Positions 5,971-13,619 of a stretch of DNA of 13,910 bases are shown in pieces. The translations under genes were made by a program, and so were the position numbers. The notes under the pieces are model-generated. The model searched no databases and had not been told where the DNA came from. It saw nothing but the letters and a program-made list of their open reading frames with translations. This stretch comes from Gammaproteobacteria bacterium. Lineage in GTDB: Bacteria > Pseudomonadota > Gammaproteobacteria > Methylococcales > UBA2780. The stretch spans positions 1 to 13,910 of the forward strand of contig QNFJ01000033.1 of the NCBI GenBank assembly GCA_003646305.1. Reading direction: 5' to 3'. Position 1 is the first letter of the stretch. Every line of letters starts with the position of its first letter.

Positions 5971-7575
5971 ATGAGTAATGCTGATTTTGATGCAATTGTA
6001 ATTGGTGCGGGTTTCGGTGGGATGTATATGACGCATAAGTTACGCGATGAACTCGGGATGTCCGTTCAGTGTTATGACAAAGATGCTGATGTGGGTGGGA
6101 CATGGTATTCAAACCGCTACCCAGGTATTTTGTCAGACACAGAAGGTTTTTACTATTGTTACTCTTTTGATAAAGAGTTGCTCCAGGAGTGGACATGGAA
6201 GAACCGCTACGTGAACCAGACGGAAATCCTAGAATACCTTAATCACTTTGCAGACCGTTACAAAATTCGCAAAAGTTATCAGTTTGAAACCAAGGTAACT
6301 TCAGCGAAATTTAATGAAAGCACGAATCTCTGGGAAGTTGAGACTGACAAGGGCGATAAAGTAACCGCACAGCACCTCATTACGGGGCTGGGGTTATTAT
6401 CAGCAACGAATATTCCAAATTTCAAAGGGCGTGAAACGTTCCAGGGGCAACAGTTCCACACTGCTAACTGGCCACATGAAGGTGTCGACTTTAGCGGTAA
6501 GCGGGTAGGGGTTATCGGTACCGGTTCAACAGGCACTCAGTTTATTACTGCAACGGCACCTCAAGCTGGACACCTAACTGTTTTCCAGCGTTCTCCACAA
6601 TATACTGTGCCCATTGGTAATGGCCCAATATCCGAAGAAGTCAGCAATAACATTAAGGCGAACTACGATGCAAGCTGGAAGCAAATAAAGGGCTCAATGG
6701 TTGCTTTTGGCTTTGAAGAAAGTACAACACCTGCCGCGGGCTTGCCTGTTGAAGAAACTGATAAGGTATTTGAGGCCGCCTGGGAAAATGGCGGAGGCTT
6801 TCGGTTCATGTTTGAGACATTCAGCGATATAGCCGTTGATCCAGGCGCAAATGAAGCGGCCTGCACCTTTATTCGCAAGAAAATTGACGAAATTGTCAAT
6901 GATCCAGAAATAGCTAACAAGCTGAAGCCGCATGATCTGTATGCTAAACGCCCGCTGTGTGACTCGGGTTATTATGCAACCTTTAACCGCGACAACGTTA
7001 CACTTGTTGATGTAAAAGCCAATCCGATTATCGAAATTACACCTAAGGGTGTTCTCACGGAAGAGGGCGAATATGAGCTTGATATTCTGGTCTATGCAAC
7101 CGGTTTTGATGCCGTTGAAGGTAATTATACGAAGATTGATATTCGTGGCCGTGATGGTGCGCAAATTAAAGATACATGGGAAGATGGCCCTAAAAGTTAT
7201 ATTGGTGTGAGCCACGCAGGTTTCCCAAATATGCATATGATCCTCGGCCCTAATGGCCCTTTCACCAACCTGCCACCCAGTATTGAAGTACAGGTAGAGT
7301 GGATCTCGGATTTTATTAAAGAGATGCGAGACAAAGGGCAAGTGACTGCTGAAGCGACTAAGGAAGCAGAAAATGACTGGACGAAAACCTGTAAAGAAAT
7401 TGCAGACCTGACGCTTTTTCCAAAAGCAGACTCCTGGATTTTTGGTGCGAATATTCCTGGTAAAGAAAACACTGTTCAGTTCTATTTAGCCGGTCTTGGA
7501 TACTATACAGATGTATTGCGAGCAGAGACGGCTAGCGGGTACAAAAACTTCACTTTCACAGGCGCGGCTAACTAG
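5971..7575 (+). CDS. chnB: Cyclohexanone-type Baeyer-Villiger monooxygenase
   Basis: This 534-residue flavoprotein closely resembles Acinetobacter cyclohexanone monooxygenase (about 543 residues) along its whole length. Shared stretches from memory include FDAIVIGAGFGG, GTWYSNRYPG, KSYQF, GKRVGVIGTGSTG, GGGFRFMFETF, AKRPLCDSGYY, NGPFTNLPPSIE and SWIFGANIPGK. The FAD-binding motif GAGFGG is at residues 12-17 and the NADPH-binding motif GTGSTG at 183-188. The Baeyer-Villiger fingerprint F-x-G-x3-H-x3-W-P is at 157-168 (F157, H163, W167). Lys326 and Arg327 fall where the enzyme's NADPH and peroxyflavin contacts are expected. It converts cyclohexanone to epsilon-caprolactone using NADPH and O2. 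A GAGGAG sequence precedes the ATG. The gene ends with two consecutive TAG codons. Confidence 0.95.
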   Translation: MSNADFDAIVIGAGFGGMYMTHKLRDELGMSVQCYDKDADVGGTWYSNRYPGILSDTEGFYYCYSFDKELLQEWTWKNRYVNQTEILEYLNHFADRYKIRKSYQFETKVTSAKFNESTNLWEVETDKGDKVTAQHLITGLGLLSATNIPNFKGRETFQGQQFHTANWPHEGVDFSGKRVGVIGTGSTGTQFITATAPQAGHLTVFQRSPQYTVPIGNGPISEEVSNNIKANYDASWKQIKGSMVAFGFEESTTPAAGLPVEETDKVFEAAWENGGGFRFMFETFSDIAVDPGANEAACTFIRKKIDEIVNDPEIANKLKPHDLYAKRPLCDSGYYATFNRDNVTLVDVKANPIIEITPKGVLTEEGEYELDILVYATGFDAVEGNYTKIDIRGRDGAQIKDTWEDGPKSYIGVSHAGFPNMHMILGPNGPFTNLPPSIEVQVEWISDFIKEMRDKGQVTAEATKEAENDWTKTCKEIADLTLFPKADSWIFGANIPGKENTVQFYLAGLGYYTDVLRAETASGYKNFTFTGAAN

Positions 7576-7584
7576 TAGCAGTTT

Positions 7585-7609
7585 AAACGGGCAAAGGGCC
7601 GTTTTTTTT
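7585..7609 (+). terminator. Rho-independent terminator after chnB
   Basis: AAACGG (7585-7590) and CCGTTT (7599-7604) form a stem around an 8-base loop and run straight into an unbroken T tract. It starts 10 bases after the chnB stop and would end the chnC-chnB transcript. Confidence 0.75.
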
Positions 7610-7610
7610 G

Positions 7611-7635
7611 GCTGGGTCGTTGCAGGCGACCCAGC
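7611..7635. repeat. Second hairpin downstream of the chnB terminator
   Basis: GCTGGGTCG (7611-7619) and CGACCCAGC (7627-7635) form a perfect 9-base stem with a 7-base loop, one base after the T tract of the terminator. It has no T run of its own. It may strengthen termination or protect the 3' end of the transcript. Confidence 0.55.
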
Positions 7636-7755
7636 ACTGTTTCACCTGAAAATGGTGCAATTGAGAACGAATGGACTGTTTAGTCTGTCTTTATGAAAAG
7701 GCTCAGCAATAGTGGTTTTGTGTTGGCACGAACAATGACCATAGGAAAAGAATAG

Positions 7756-9879
7756 ATGGTATTAAGTAAAAAGAATAAGGTGGGTCATTCTAACGAGCTA
7801 GCGGCACTTTTTGAGCCCAACTCAGTAGCAATCATTGGTGCATCAGCCAACGCAGAACGAATCGGTGGTCGCCCTATTTCCTACTATATTAAGGCGGGTT
7901 TTAAAGGAAAACTCTATCCGGTTAATCCGAATCGTGACGAAATACAGGGATTGAAATGCTATCCCGATATATCGGCAATTCCGGGTGAGGTTGATTTGGC
8001 GGTACTGGCAATCGCTTCGACAGCAGTTGCTGCTGCGGTGACCGCCTGCGGTGAAAAAGGGGTGAAAGTTATTGTCCTTTTCTCTGCTGGGTTTGCAGAG
8101 GTGGGTGAAGAGGGCAACACCATGCAGGCAGAAGTAGATGAAATCGCTAGCCACTATGGCATTCGTATTCTTGGGCCAAATTGCCTCGGTTTATACAATG
8201 GTGATAATGGTAACTGTCCAACCTTTACGTCAGGTCTTGAAGGGGGGTTTCCGCGGGCAGGTCGAGTGGGGTTAATTACCCAATCAGGTGCTTATGGGAC
8301 GCATCTGCTAACTATGTCTAAAACACGACGGTTAGGAGTAACCAAGTGGATTTCAACGGGTAATGAATCAGATGTAACCGTTGCCGAATGTCTTGAATAC
8401 ATGATCGACTCAGACAGTGTTGATGTTGTCGGTTGTTATATGGAAGGGGTGAAAAATCCGGAGATTTTAATACGCGCACTAAAAAAGGCGCGGGCGGCGG
8501 GTAAAGCCGTCACCATTATGAAAGTAGGCGTTTCTGAAGTGGGCTCAGAAGCGGTTCAGTCACATACGGCATCATTAACCGGTTCTGATGCGAGCTTTCA
8601 GGCGCTAATAGACCAATATGGTGCGCTTCGCGCTCACACGACCGAGCAAATGTTTGACATTCTTTATGCGGCGAGTTTGTCACCTCGTGCAACCGGCAGT
8701 AAATTGGGTGTGTTAACCATTTCAGGTGGGGCGGGGGTCTTGATGGCCGATGCGGCAGAGGAACTTGGGCTGACTTTGCCACCCATGCCAGATACCATTC
8801 AGGCAAAGCTAATTAAACGCAACCCGCTAAGCTCTCCTCGTAATCCTGTCGACATTACCGCCAATGCACTCAACGATTTCCCCCTCGTTGGTGAAAATCT
8901 TCAAGCGATGTGCGATGAAGGAGGTTACGATTTGTTGGTCGCATTTTTCACGTCGCTAATTGGTTCGCCGGTTCATGGTGAAAAGTTGTTAAAGGTTTTT
9001 AGTGAGGGGATAAAGGGGCAGGGTAAGCCATTTGCGATTATCGGTCAGGCACCGGAAGAGATACTAGAAAAATATGAGGCTGCCGGCATTATGGTTTTTG
9101 AAGATCCATCTCGTGCGGTTGTCGCGTTGTCGGCCCTAGCAAAATTAAATACAGCCTTTGAACAGGCAAATGAAGGTGAAGGAGATTTTCCAGATATCGG
9201 CAAAATTAGCCTGCCAACAGAAAAAATCACAGAGGCAGAAGCCAAAGCCTTGATCGCCAAAGCGGGGATACCTGTTCCAGGAGAAGAGGTTGTTGGTGGG
9301 GCAGAACAGGCAGTTAAAGCGGCGAATAAAATAGGCTTTCCTGTCGTGATGAAAATTGTATCTGCGGATATTCCTCATAAATCAGAAGCGGGTGGCGTTG
9401 CGCTAAATTTGGCCAATGCAGAAGCGGTGAGTCGAGCTGCAACATTGATGCTTAAAACGGTTAAGGAAAGAGAACCCAATGCAAAAATTAATGGGCTTTT
9501 AATTGCACCAATGATTGGTGAGGGTGTGGATTTAATCGTTGGCACTCAAAATGATCCGGTGATGGGGCCTATTGTCATGGTGGGTCTTGGTGGCATTTTT
9601 ACCGAAATACTGAAAGACGTCAGTGTTTCGCTTGCACCAGTGAGTCCAAAGCGAGCGCGATCAATGATTGAATCTTTGCGTGGAGTGGCACTGCTTCAGG
9701 GAGTGCGAGGGCAGGAGCCAGTTGATATTGATGCAATTGCCGATGCAGTTAGCCGTTTGTCGCTCCTGGCGACTCAGAATGAGAGTGATATTGAAAGTAT
9801 CGAAATTAACCCGCTTAGAGCGATGGCGAGTGGCGTTATCTCTCTGGATGCGTTGATTCTTGCAAAAGAGGCAACATAG
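7756..9879 (+). CDS. NDP-forming acyl-CoA synthetase, candidate adipyl-CoA synthetase
   Basis: This 707-residue fused-subunit acyl-CoA synthetase belongs to the ADP/GDP-forming (acetyl-CoA synthetase/succinyl-CoA ligase-like) superfamily. The N-terminal CoA-binding domain runs from about residue 12 (FEPNSVAIIGASANAERIGG). A succinyl-CoA-ligase-like middle domain contains LITQSGAYG and the phosphohistidine motif SHTASLTGSD, with His270 as the expected catalytic residue. The C-terminal ATP-grasp domain (from about 480) contains FPVVMKIVSADIPHKSEAGG, GVDLIVGTQNDPVMGPIVM and GLGGIFTEI. Pimeloyl-CoA synthetase PauA of Pseudomonas mendocina has this architecture and length, so a medium-chain dicarboxylate such as adipate is a reasonable substrate. 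It heads an operon with the two dehydrogenases that make adipate. The substrate is inferred. Confidence 0.88.
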   Translation: MVLSKKNKVGHSNELAALFEPNSVAIIGASANAERIGGRPISYYIKAGFKGKLYPVNPNRDEIQGLKCYPDISAIPGEVDLAVLAIASTAVAAAVTACGEKGVKVIVLFSAGFAEVGEEGNTMQAEVDEIASHYGIRILGPNCLGLYNGDNGNCPTFTSGLEGGFPRAGRVGLITQSGAYGTHLLTMSKTRRLGVTKWISTGNESDVTVAECLEYMIDSDSVDVVGCYMEGVKNPEILIRALKKARAAGKAVTIMKVGVSEVGSEAVQSHTASLTGSDASFQALIDQYGALRAHTTEQMFDILYAASLSPRATGSKLGVLTISGGAGVLMADAAEELGLTLPPMPDTIQAKLIKRNPLSSPRNPVDITANALNDFPLVGENLQAMCDEGGYDLLVAFFTSLIGSPVHGEKLLKVFSEGIKGQGKPFAIIGQAPEEILEKYEAAGIMVFEDPSRAVVALSALAKLNTAFEQANEGEGDFPDIGKISLPTEKITEAEAKALIAKAGIPVPGEEVVGGAEQAVKAANKIGFPVVMKIVSADIPHKSEAGGVALNLANAEAVSRAATLMLKTVKEREPNAKINGLLIAPMIGEGVDLIVGTQNDPVMGPIVMVGLGGIFTEILKDVSVSLAPVSPKRARSMIESLRGVALLQGVRGQEPVDIDAIADAVSRLSLLATQNESDIESIEINPLRAMASGVISLDALILAKEAT

Positions 9880-9966
9880 TAAGGCGAATAAAAATTAATA
9901 AAGTGCAGACCCTTTGTGAGTCGCACAGCCAACGAAATAATTAGATTTTTAAAGAGGATCGTAACA

Positions 9967-11409
9967 ATGCAAAACCCCGATTATGCTGTACCCGCACTAT
10001 ATATTAATGGTGAATGGATCACGGAAACTGCACGCAAAGGTGAAGTTTGGAATCCCGCTACGGAAGAGGTATTGGCAAGCTTTCCATTTGCCGATTCTGA
10101 GCTGATTGATCGAGCCTTAGCCTCATCGGCAGCCGGTTTTGAAGTGTGGCGCAAAACAAGTTATGAAGAGCGCGTTGATATTATGCATCGTGCTGCAAAC
10201 ATTATTCGTGAAAATGCCGAACAGACCGCACGGCATATGACACTTGAGTTGGGTAAGCCGCTGGTTGATTCGAAAGCTGAAGTAGAAAATTGCGCCACGC
10301 TGCTGGAATGGTTTGCCAATGCAGCGGCAGATCATAATGACCGCACATTGCCTGAAATGGCAGGCTTTGCTGATAGAACGGTTCGTAAAGAACCGATTGG
10401 TCCCGTTGCGGCATTTGCTTCTTGGAATTTTCCCGCATCATTGGCCACACGAAAAATGGCAGCGGCGATTGCGGTCGGTTGTTCTGTGATTGTTAAACCG
10501 GCAAAAGAAACCCCCGCCTCTTTTATGGCGGTTGTTCACGCGCTGGATGAAGCAGGGCTACCAAAAGGGGTATTAAACCTTTTAATGGGTGACTCATCAG
10601 AAATCAGTAGAAAGTTGATTGAATCTCCGATTATTCGGAAAATTTCATTCACAGGTTCAACGCCAGTCGGTCAGGGGTTGGCGGCAATGGCGGGGCAGCA
10701 AGCTAAACCCTGTGTAATGGAGCTAGGAGGGCATGCTCCGGTTCTTATTTTTAAAGATGCCGCGATTGAGAAAGTGATCGCCCTTTCTGTGACAACAAAA
10801 AGCCGAAATGCTGGTCAGGTCTGTATTTCACCAACCCGTTTCTTTATAGAAGAGGAAGTTTTTGATCAGTTTTCAGAAGGTTTTGCGAAAGCCTTTGGTG
10901 CGCTTCGCGTAGGTGATGGAATGGATACTGAAACCCAAATGGGGCCATTAGCCCATTCACGCCGGGTAAGCGATGTTGATGCATTAGTGCAAGATGCCAT
11001 TGAACAGGGTGCGCGGCTGCTAACTGGAGGTAAAGCGCTTGATCGGCCAGGTAATTTCTACGCACCCACTGTGCTGGCAGACGTACCCGATTGTGCCAGA
11101 ATTATGCAAGAAGAGCCTTTCGGGCCTATTGCAATAATGAATCGCTTCAATGGGTATGATGACGCCATCGAAAAAGCCAATAACACCGATTTTGCACTGG
11201 CTTCTTATGCCTTTACAGGCTCGCAGGAGACAGCAGATAATTTAGCAACAGATCTGGATTCGGGAAAAGTGGGCATTAATGGCTACCCTGTCGTGTTTCT
11301 TGACTCTCCTTTGGGGGGGCGCCGGATGTCAGGTTACGGTAGCGAAGGGGGTTATGAAGGACTCGATGCCTACCGAATTGTGAAATTTGTCAGCCAAAGT
11401 GAAATCTAA
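9967..11409 (+). CDS. chnE: Aldehyde dehydrogenase, candidate 6-oxohexanoate dehydrogenase
   Basis: From the ATG at 9967 this is a 480-residue NAD(P)+-dependent aldehyde dehydrogenase of the succinate-semialdehyde type. A GTG at 9916 in the same frame would add 17 residues, but the ATG at 9967 has a GAGG sequence 9 bases upstream and gives the usual family length. Catalytic Glu252 is in MELGGHAPV and Cys286 in NAGQVCISPTRF, 34 residues apart as expected. Other motifs are SWNFP, FTGSTPVG and EEPFGPI. The ELGGHAPV and SPTRF blocks also appear in Acinetobacter ChnE as I recall it. It would oxidise 6-oxohexanoate to adipate. It is followed 12 bases later by the alcohol dehydrogenase that supplies its substrate. 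Confidence 0.87.
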   Translation: MQNPDYAVPALYINGEWITETARKGEVWNPATEEVLASFPFADSELIDRALASSAAGFEVWRKTSYEERVDIMHRAANIIRENAEQTARHMTLELGKPLVDSKAEVENCATLLEWFANAAADHNDRTLPEMAGFADRTVRKEPIGPVAAFASWNFPASLATRKMAAAIAVGCSVIVKPAKETPASFMAVVHALDEAGLPKGVLNLLMGDSSEISRKLIESPIIRKISFTGSTPVGQGLAAMAGQQAKPCVMELGGHAPVLIFKDAAIEKVIALSVTTKSRNAGQVCISPTRFFIEEEVFDQFSEGFAKAFGALRVGDGMDTETQMGPLAHSRRVSDVDALVQDAIEQGARLLTGGKALDRPGNFYAPTVLADVPDCARIMQEEPFGPIAIMNRFNGYDDAIEKANNTDFALASYAFTGSQETADNLATDLDSGKVGINGYPVVFLDSPLGGRRMSGYGSEGGYEGLDAYRIVKFVSQSEI

Positions 11410-11421
11410 AAAGAGGAAATA

Positions 11422-12477
11422 ATGATGCATTGTCAATGTCTAAATGAATTCGGTGGCGCGGTTGTTGGAGAAGAGCGTGCCGATATGTCGGTGTCTGGCA
11501 CAGAGGTTTTACTAAGAGTGACGGCCAATGGTGTTTGTCACACCGATCTGCATATACGGGAAGGTAACTATAATTTAGGCCACGGTAAAAAGCTAAGTTT
11601 TGCCGAGCGTGGGATGAAGCTGCCATTAGTGATGGGGCATGAGCCAGCAGGTGTTGTCGTTGCAGCAGGTCCCGATGCAGGTGAACTGGATAAAAGCAAA
11701 AACTATGTTGTCTTTCCTTGGCAAGGTTGTATGGAATGCCACCAATGCAAGGATGGCCGTGAGAATTATTGTGCGGCACCCCGTTATACAGGACTTCAGG
11801 TAGACGGTGGCTACGCAGACCACCTCAAGATTCCTCACCCACGCTATCTGTTTGATATGGGTGATATGGAACCAGCTATTGCAGCACCCCTTGCCTGCTC
11901 AGGACTGACAACCTATTCAGCACTTAAAAAAGTTGAAGAAACCTTGAAAAAGGCACCCGTTGTTATTATTGGTGTCGGTGGTTTGGGCCTTATGTGCGTC
12001 GGTTTGGTTAAGGCGATGGGAGGGTTGCCTCCAGTGGTCGTGGATATTGATCCTGAAAAACGGGCTGCAGCCATCACGGCAGGGGCAAGCGCAGCGATTG
12101 ATGGTCTGGCAGAAGATGCCGTTGCACAAGTACAAGCAGCTGTTGGTGGCTCAGCACTCGCCGTTATTGATTTAGTGGGTGCCGAAAGCACCGCTTCATT
12201 GGCTTTCGATGTGGTTGGAAAAGGCGGAAAAATGGTTATTGTTGGGCTATTTGGTGGAGCAGCTCCCTGGCCGCTGCCATTAATACCCGTCAAAGCGTTA
12301 ACCATTATGGGAAGTTATGCGGGTAGCTTGAGCGAGTTTGCCGAGTTGATGAAGCTAGCGCGGAAAGGGCTGGTTCCTGCATTACCGACAAAGACTTATC
12401 CACTGGATTCGGCCAATGACATCCTTAATCAGTTAGAGGGTGGAAAAGTAGTTGGTAGGGCAGTGTTAACGCCTTAG
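11422..12477 (+). CDS. chnD: Zinc alcohol dehydrogenase, candidate 6-hydroxyhexanoate dehydrogenase
   Basis: This 351-residue medium-chain zinc dehydrogenase closely follows Acinetobacter ChnD (about 352 residues). Shared features include the unusual GHGKKLSFAERGMKLPL insertion, the PHPRYL block and APLACSGLTTYSALKK. Likely catalytic zinc ligands are Cys39, His73 with Glu74, and Cys159. Structural zinc cysteines are 103, 106, 109 and 117. The NAD-binding motif GVGGLG is at 184-189. Tandem ATGs at 11422 and 11425 follow a GAGGA sequence. The second ATG has the better spacing, so the true protein may be one residue shorter. It oxidises 6-hydroxyhexanoate to 6-oxohexanoate, the step before the aldehyde dehydrogenase encoded just upstream. 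Confidence 0.9.
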   Translation: MMHCQCLNEFGGAVVGEERADMSVSGTEVLLRVTANGVCHTDLHIREGNYNLGHGKKLSFAERGMKLPLVMGHEPAGVVVAAGPDAGELDKSKNYVVFPWQGCMECHQCKDGRENYCAAPRYTGLQVDGGYADHLKIPHPRYLFDMGDMEPAIAAPLACSGLTTYSALKKVEETLKKAPVVIIGVGGLGLMCVGLVKAMGGLPPVVVDIDPEKRAAAITAGASAAIDGLAEDAVAQVQAAVGGSALAVIDLVGAESTASLAFDVVGKGGKMVIVGLFGGAAPWPLPLIPVKALTIMGSYAGSLSEFAELMKLARKGLVPALPTKTYPLDSANDILNQLEGGKVVGRAVLTP

Positions 12478-12546
12478 TGTGCAAGGTTGGGTTATTAAGG
12501 GTTCGGCAGTTCAGAATCGCGTTTAATGGCCTAGTATCATGGACTA

Positions 12547-12588
12547 CCAAAAGTGGTGTGGCTGTAGTGAAAACTGCGCCGCTTTTGG
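12547..12588. repeat. Long hairpin between convergent genes
   Basis: CCAAAAGTGGTG (12547-12558) and CGCCGCTTTTGG (12577-12588) pair over 12 positions, two of them G-U in RNA, with an 18-base loop. It lies in the 143-base gap between chnD and the converging SDR gene. There is no T tract on either side, so it is not a classic terminator, but it could act as a bidirectional transcript end or stabiliser. Confidence 0.45.
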
Positions 12589-12620
12589 GCTGATTAAATC
12601 AATCCTCTCTTTATACGGGA

Positions 12621-13487
12621 TTAGTCTGGCTCCCTGAGGAAGGCGGGTTCTTCATAGAGATGGAAACCATTAAAAGGTTTGCATCGACTATGTTCAGGAA
12701 CAGTCCAGTTTTCCTTTGCGAGCGGAAGACCTCCATCGACTGCGATTGTATGACCGGTTATGTAAGCTGCTCCATCTGAAAGTAGATAGACGATAGCAGA
12801 CGATATTTCTGCTTCAGTTGCTTGGCGCTTCATAGGGGTTTGATGCCGACGTTGTTTAAGTTTTTTCTTAAACTCTTCCGGGTAGGTTTCCATTCCACTG
12901 GATGCGACCGAGCCGGGGGAAACTGCGTTGATCCGTACACCCGAGTGAACCCATTCAAGTGCAGCGGTCTGGGTTAGATTGATCATGCCTGCCCGCGCAG
13001 CACCCGTATGTCCCATGTGCGGCATACCAAAAGAGACAGAGGCGACAATATTAACGATAGAGCCACCATGTTCAGCCATCCATTGGTTATAAACTTCGCG
13101 CATCATGCGGAAGCCGCCAGTCAGGTTGTTTCGGATAACCGCTTCCCAACCGTTATCACTAATGTCTTTCAGAGGGCTTGGAAATTGCCCACCTGCATTA
13201 TTGACCAGTCCATTTATCTGGCCGTGCTTGTTAATAATCGCCGCAATGGTCTCTTCGACTGAATCAAGCTCCCGAATATCCATCTCGTAGTAATCGCATT
13301 CAAAGCCTTCCAGGGATAGTTCATGTGAAACTTCCTCTAACTTATGCTTGCGTCGCCCAATAAGAATCACTTTTGCACCCAATGCTGCGAGCTCATGAGC
13401 AGTGCAACGGCCGATTCCACTTCCGCCGCCAGTGATGATAATGACCTGATCTTGAAAAAGGTTTTCTTTGAAAATAGATTGGTACAT
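12621..13487 (-). CDS. SDR oxidoreductase, trans-2-enoyl-CoA reductase (PECR/AtuB)-like
   Basis: This 288-residue short-chain dehydrogenase/reductase has the cofactor motif TGGGSGIG at residues 19-26 and NNAG at 96-99. The closest match I recall is human peroxisomal trans-2-enoyl-CoA reductase, through NNAGGQFPSP, WMAEHGGSIVNI, HTGAARAG and ALEWVHSGVRINAVSPG. Bacterial AtuB-type SDRs of citronellol breakdown also look similar. The usual catalytic Tyr-x3-Lys is missing: Thr161 and Arg165 stand there, as in the PECR group. This argues against a plain cyclohexanol dehydrogenase (ChnA) and for acting on an acyl-CoA or similar. It diverges from an acyl-CoA dehydrogenase gene, so a beta-oxidation-like role is likely. 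The substrate is unknown. Confidence 0.82.
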   Translation of the reverse strand: MYQSIFKENLFQDQVIIITGGGSGIGRCTAHELAALGAKVILIGRRKHKLEEVSHELSLEGFECDYYEMDIRELDSVEETIAAIINKHGQINGLVNNAGGQFPSPLKDISDNGWEAVIRNNLTGGFRMMREVYNQWMAEHGGSIVNIVASVSFGMPHMGHTGAARAGMINLTQTAALEWVHSGVRINAVSPGSVASSGMETYPEEFKKKLKQRRHQTPMKRQATEAEISSAIVYLLSDGAAYITGHTIAVDGGLPLAKENWTVPEHSRCKPFNGFHLYEEPAFLREPD

Positions 13488-13552
13488 GGGTTGTAAGCCT
13501 TTGTTATCGGGTGAAGGACATCATAGTAATGTAGCTTTTGCAGTATATCAAA

Positions 13553-13566
13553 CTAACACTTGTTAG
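13553..13566. promoter_or_regulatory. Palindromic operator candidate between SDR and acyl-CoA dehydrogenase genes
   Basis: CTAACACTTGTTAG is symmetric at 12 of 14 positions (arms CTAACA and TGTTAG). It lies in the 132-base divergent gap. On the plus strand it overlaps the TTGTTA -35 (13560-13565) of a promoter with TATACT at 13584-13589 (18-base spacer). On the minus strand a TATACT -10-like sequence is at 13542-13547. The size suits a TetR-type repressor, which would control both genes. No such regulator is inside the window. Confidence 0.45.
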
Positions 13567-13589
13567 CCCTTGTCTTTGAGGTTTATACT
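13560..13589 (+). promoter_or_regulatory. Candidate promoter of the acyl-CoA dehydrogenase gene
   Basis: TTGTTA (4 of 6 to the -35 consensus) and TATACT (5 of 6 to the -10) are separated by 18 bases and lie about 30 bases before the start codon. The overlap with the palindrome at 13553-13566 suggests repression by occlusion. Confidence 0.4.
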
Positions 13590-13619
13590 TGGCTAGAAAT
13601 AATCAATGAGGGAGGGGTG

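Noticed and set aside
5735..6196. 153-codon minus-strand open frame across the chnC-chnB junction
   Set aside because: It overlaps the ends of two well-supported genes and encodes a low-complexity His/Ser-rich product with no recognisable motif.
6694..7341. 215-codon minus-strand open frame inside chnB
   Set aside because: It lies wholly opposite a gene with full family similarity, and its translation shows no domain.
7724..7739. Sigma-54 promoter before the acyl-CoA synthetase gene
   Set aside because: TGGCAC gives a good -24 element, but the -12 position reads ATGA instead of TTGC and lacks the required GC. No enhancer-type regulator is nearby.
9916..9966. GTG start giving a 17-residue N-terminal extension of the aldehyde dehydrogenase
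   Set aside because: The extension has no counterpart in the family and no ribosome-binding sequence, while the ATG at 9967 has both good spacing and the normal protein start.
11913..12305. 130-codon minus-strand open frame inside chnD
   Set aside because: It is an antisense shadow of the NAD-binding domain, rich in Ala, Pro and Thr, without a ribosome-binding sequence or family match.
12621..13487. SDR called as ChnA cyclohexanol dehydrogenase
   Set aside because: It lacks the catalytic Tyr and Lys and resembles enoyl-CoA reductase-type SDRs instead, so the chnA label is not supported.
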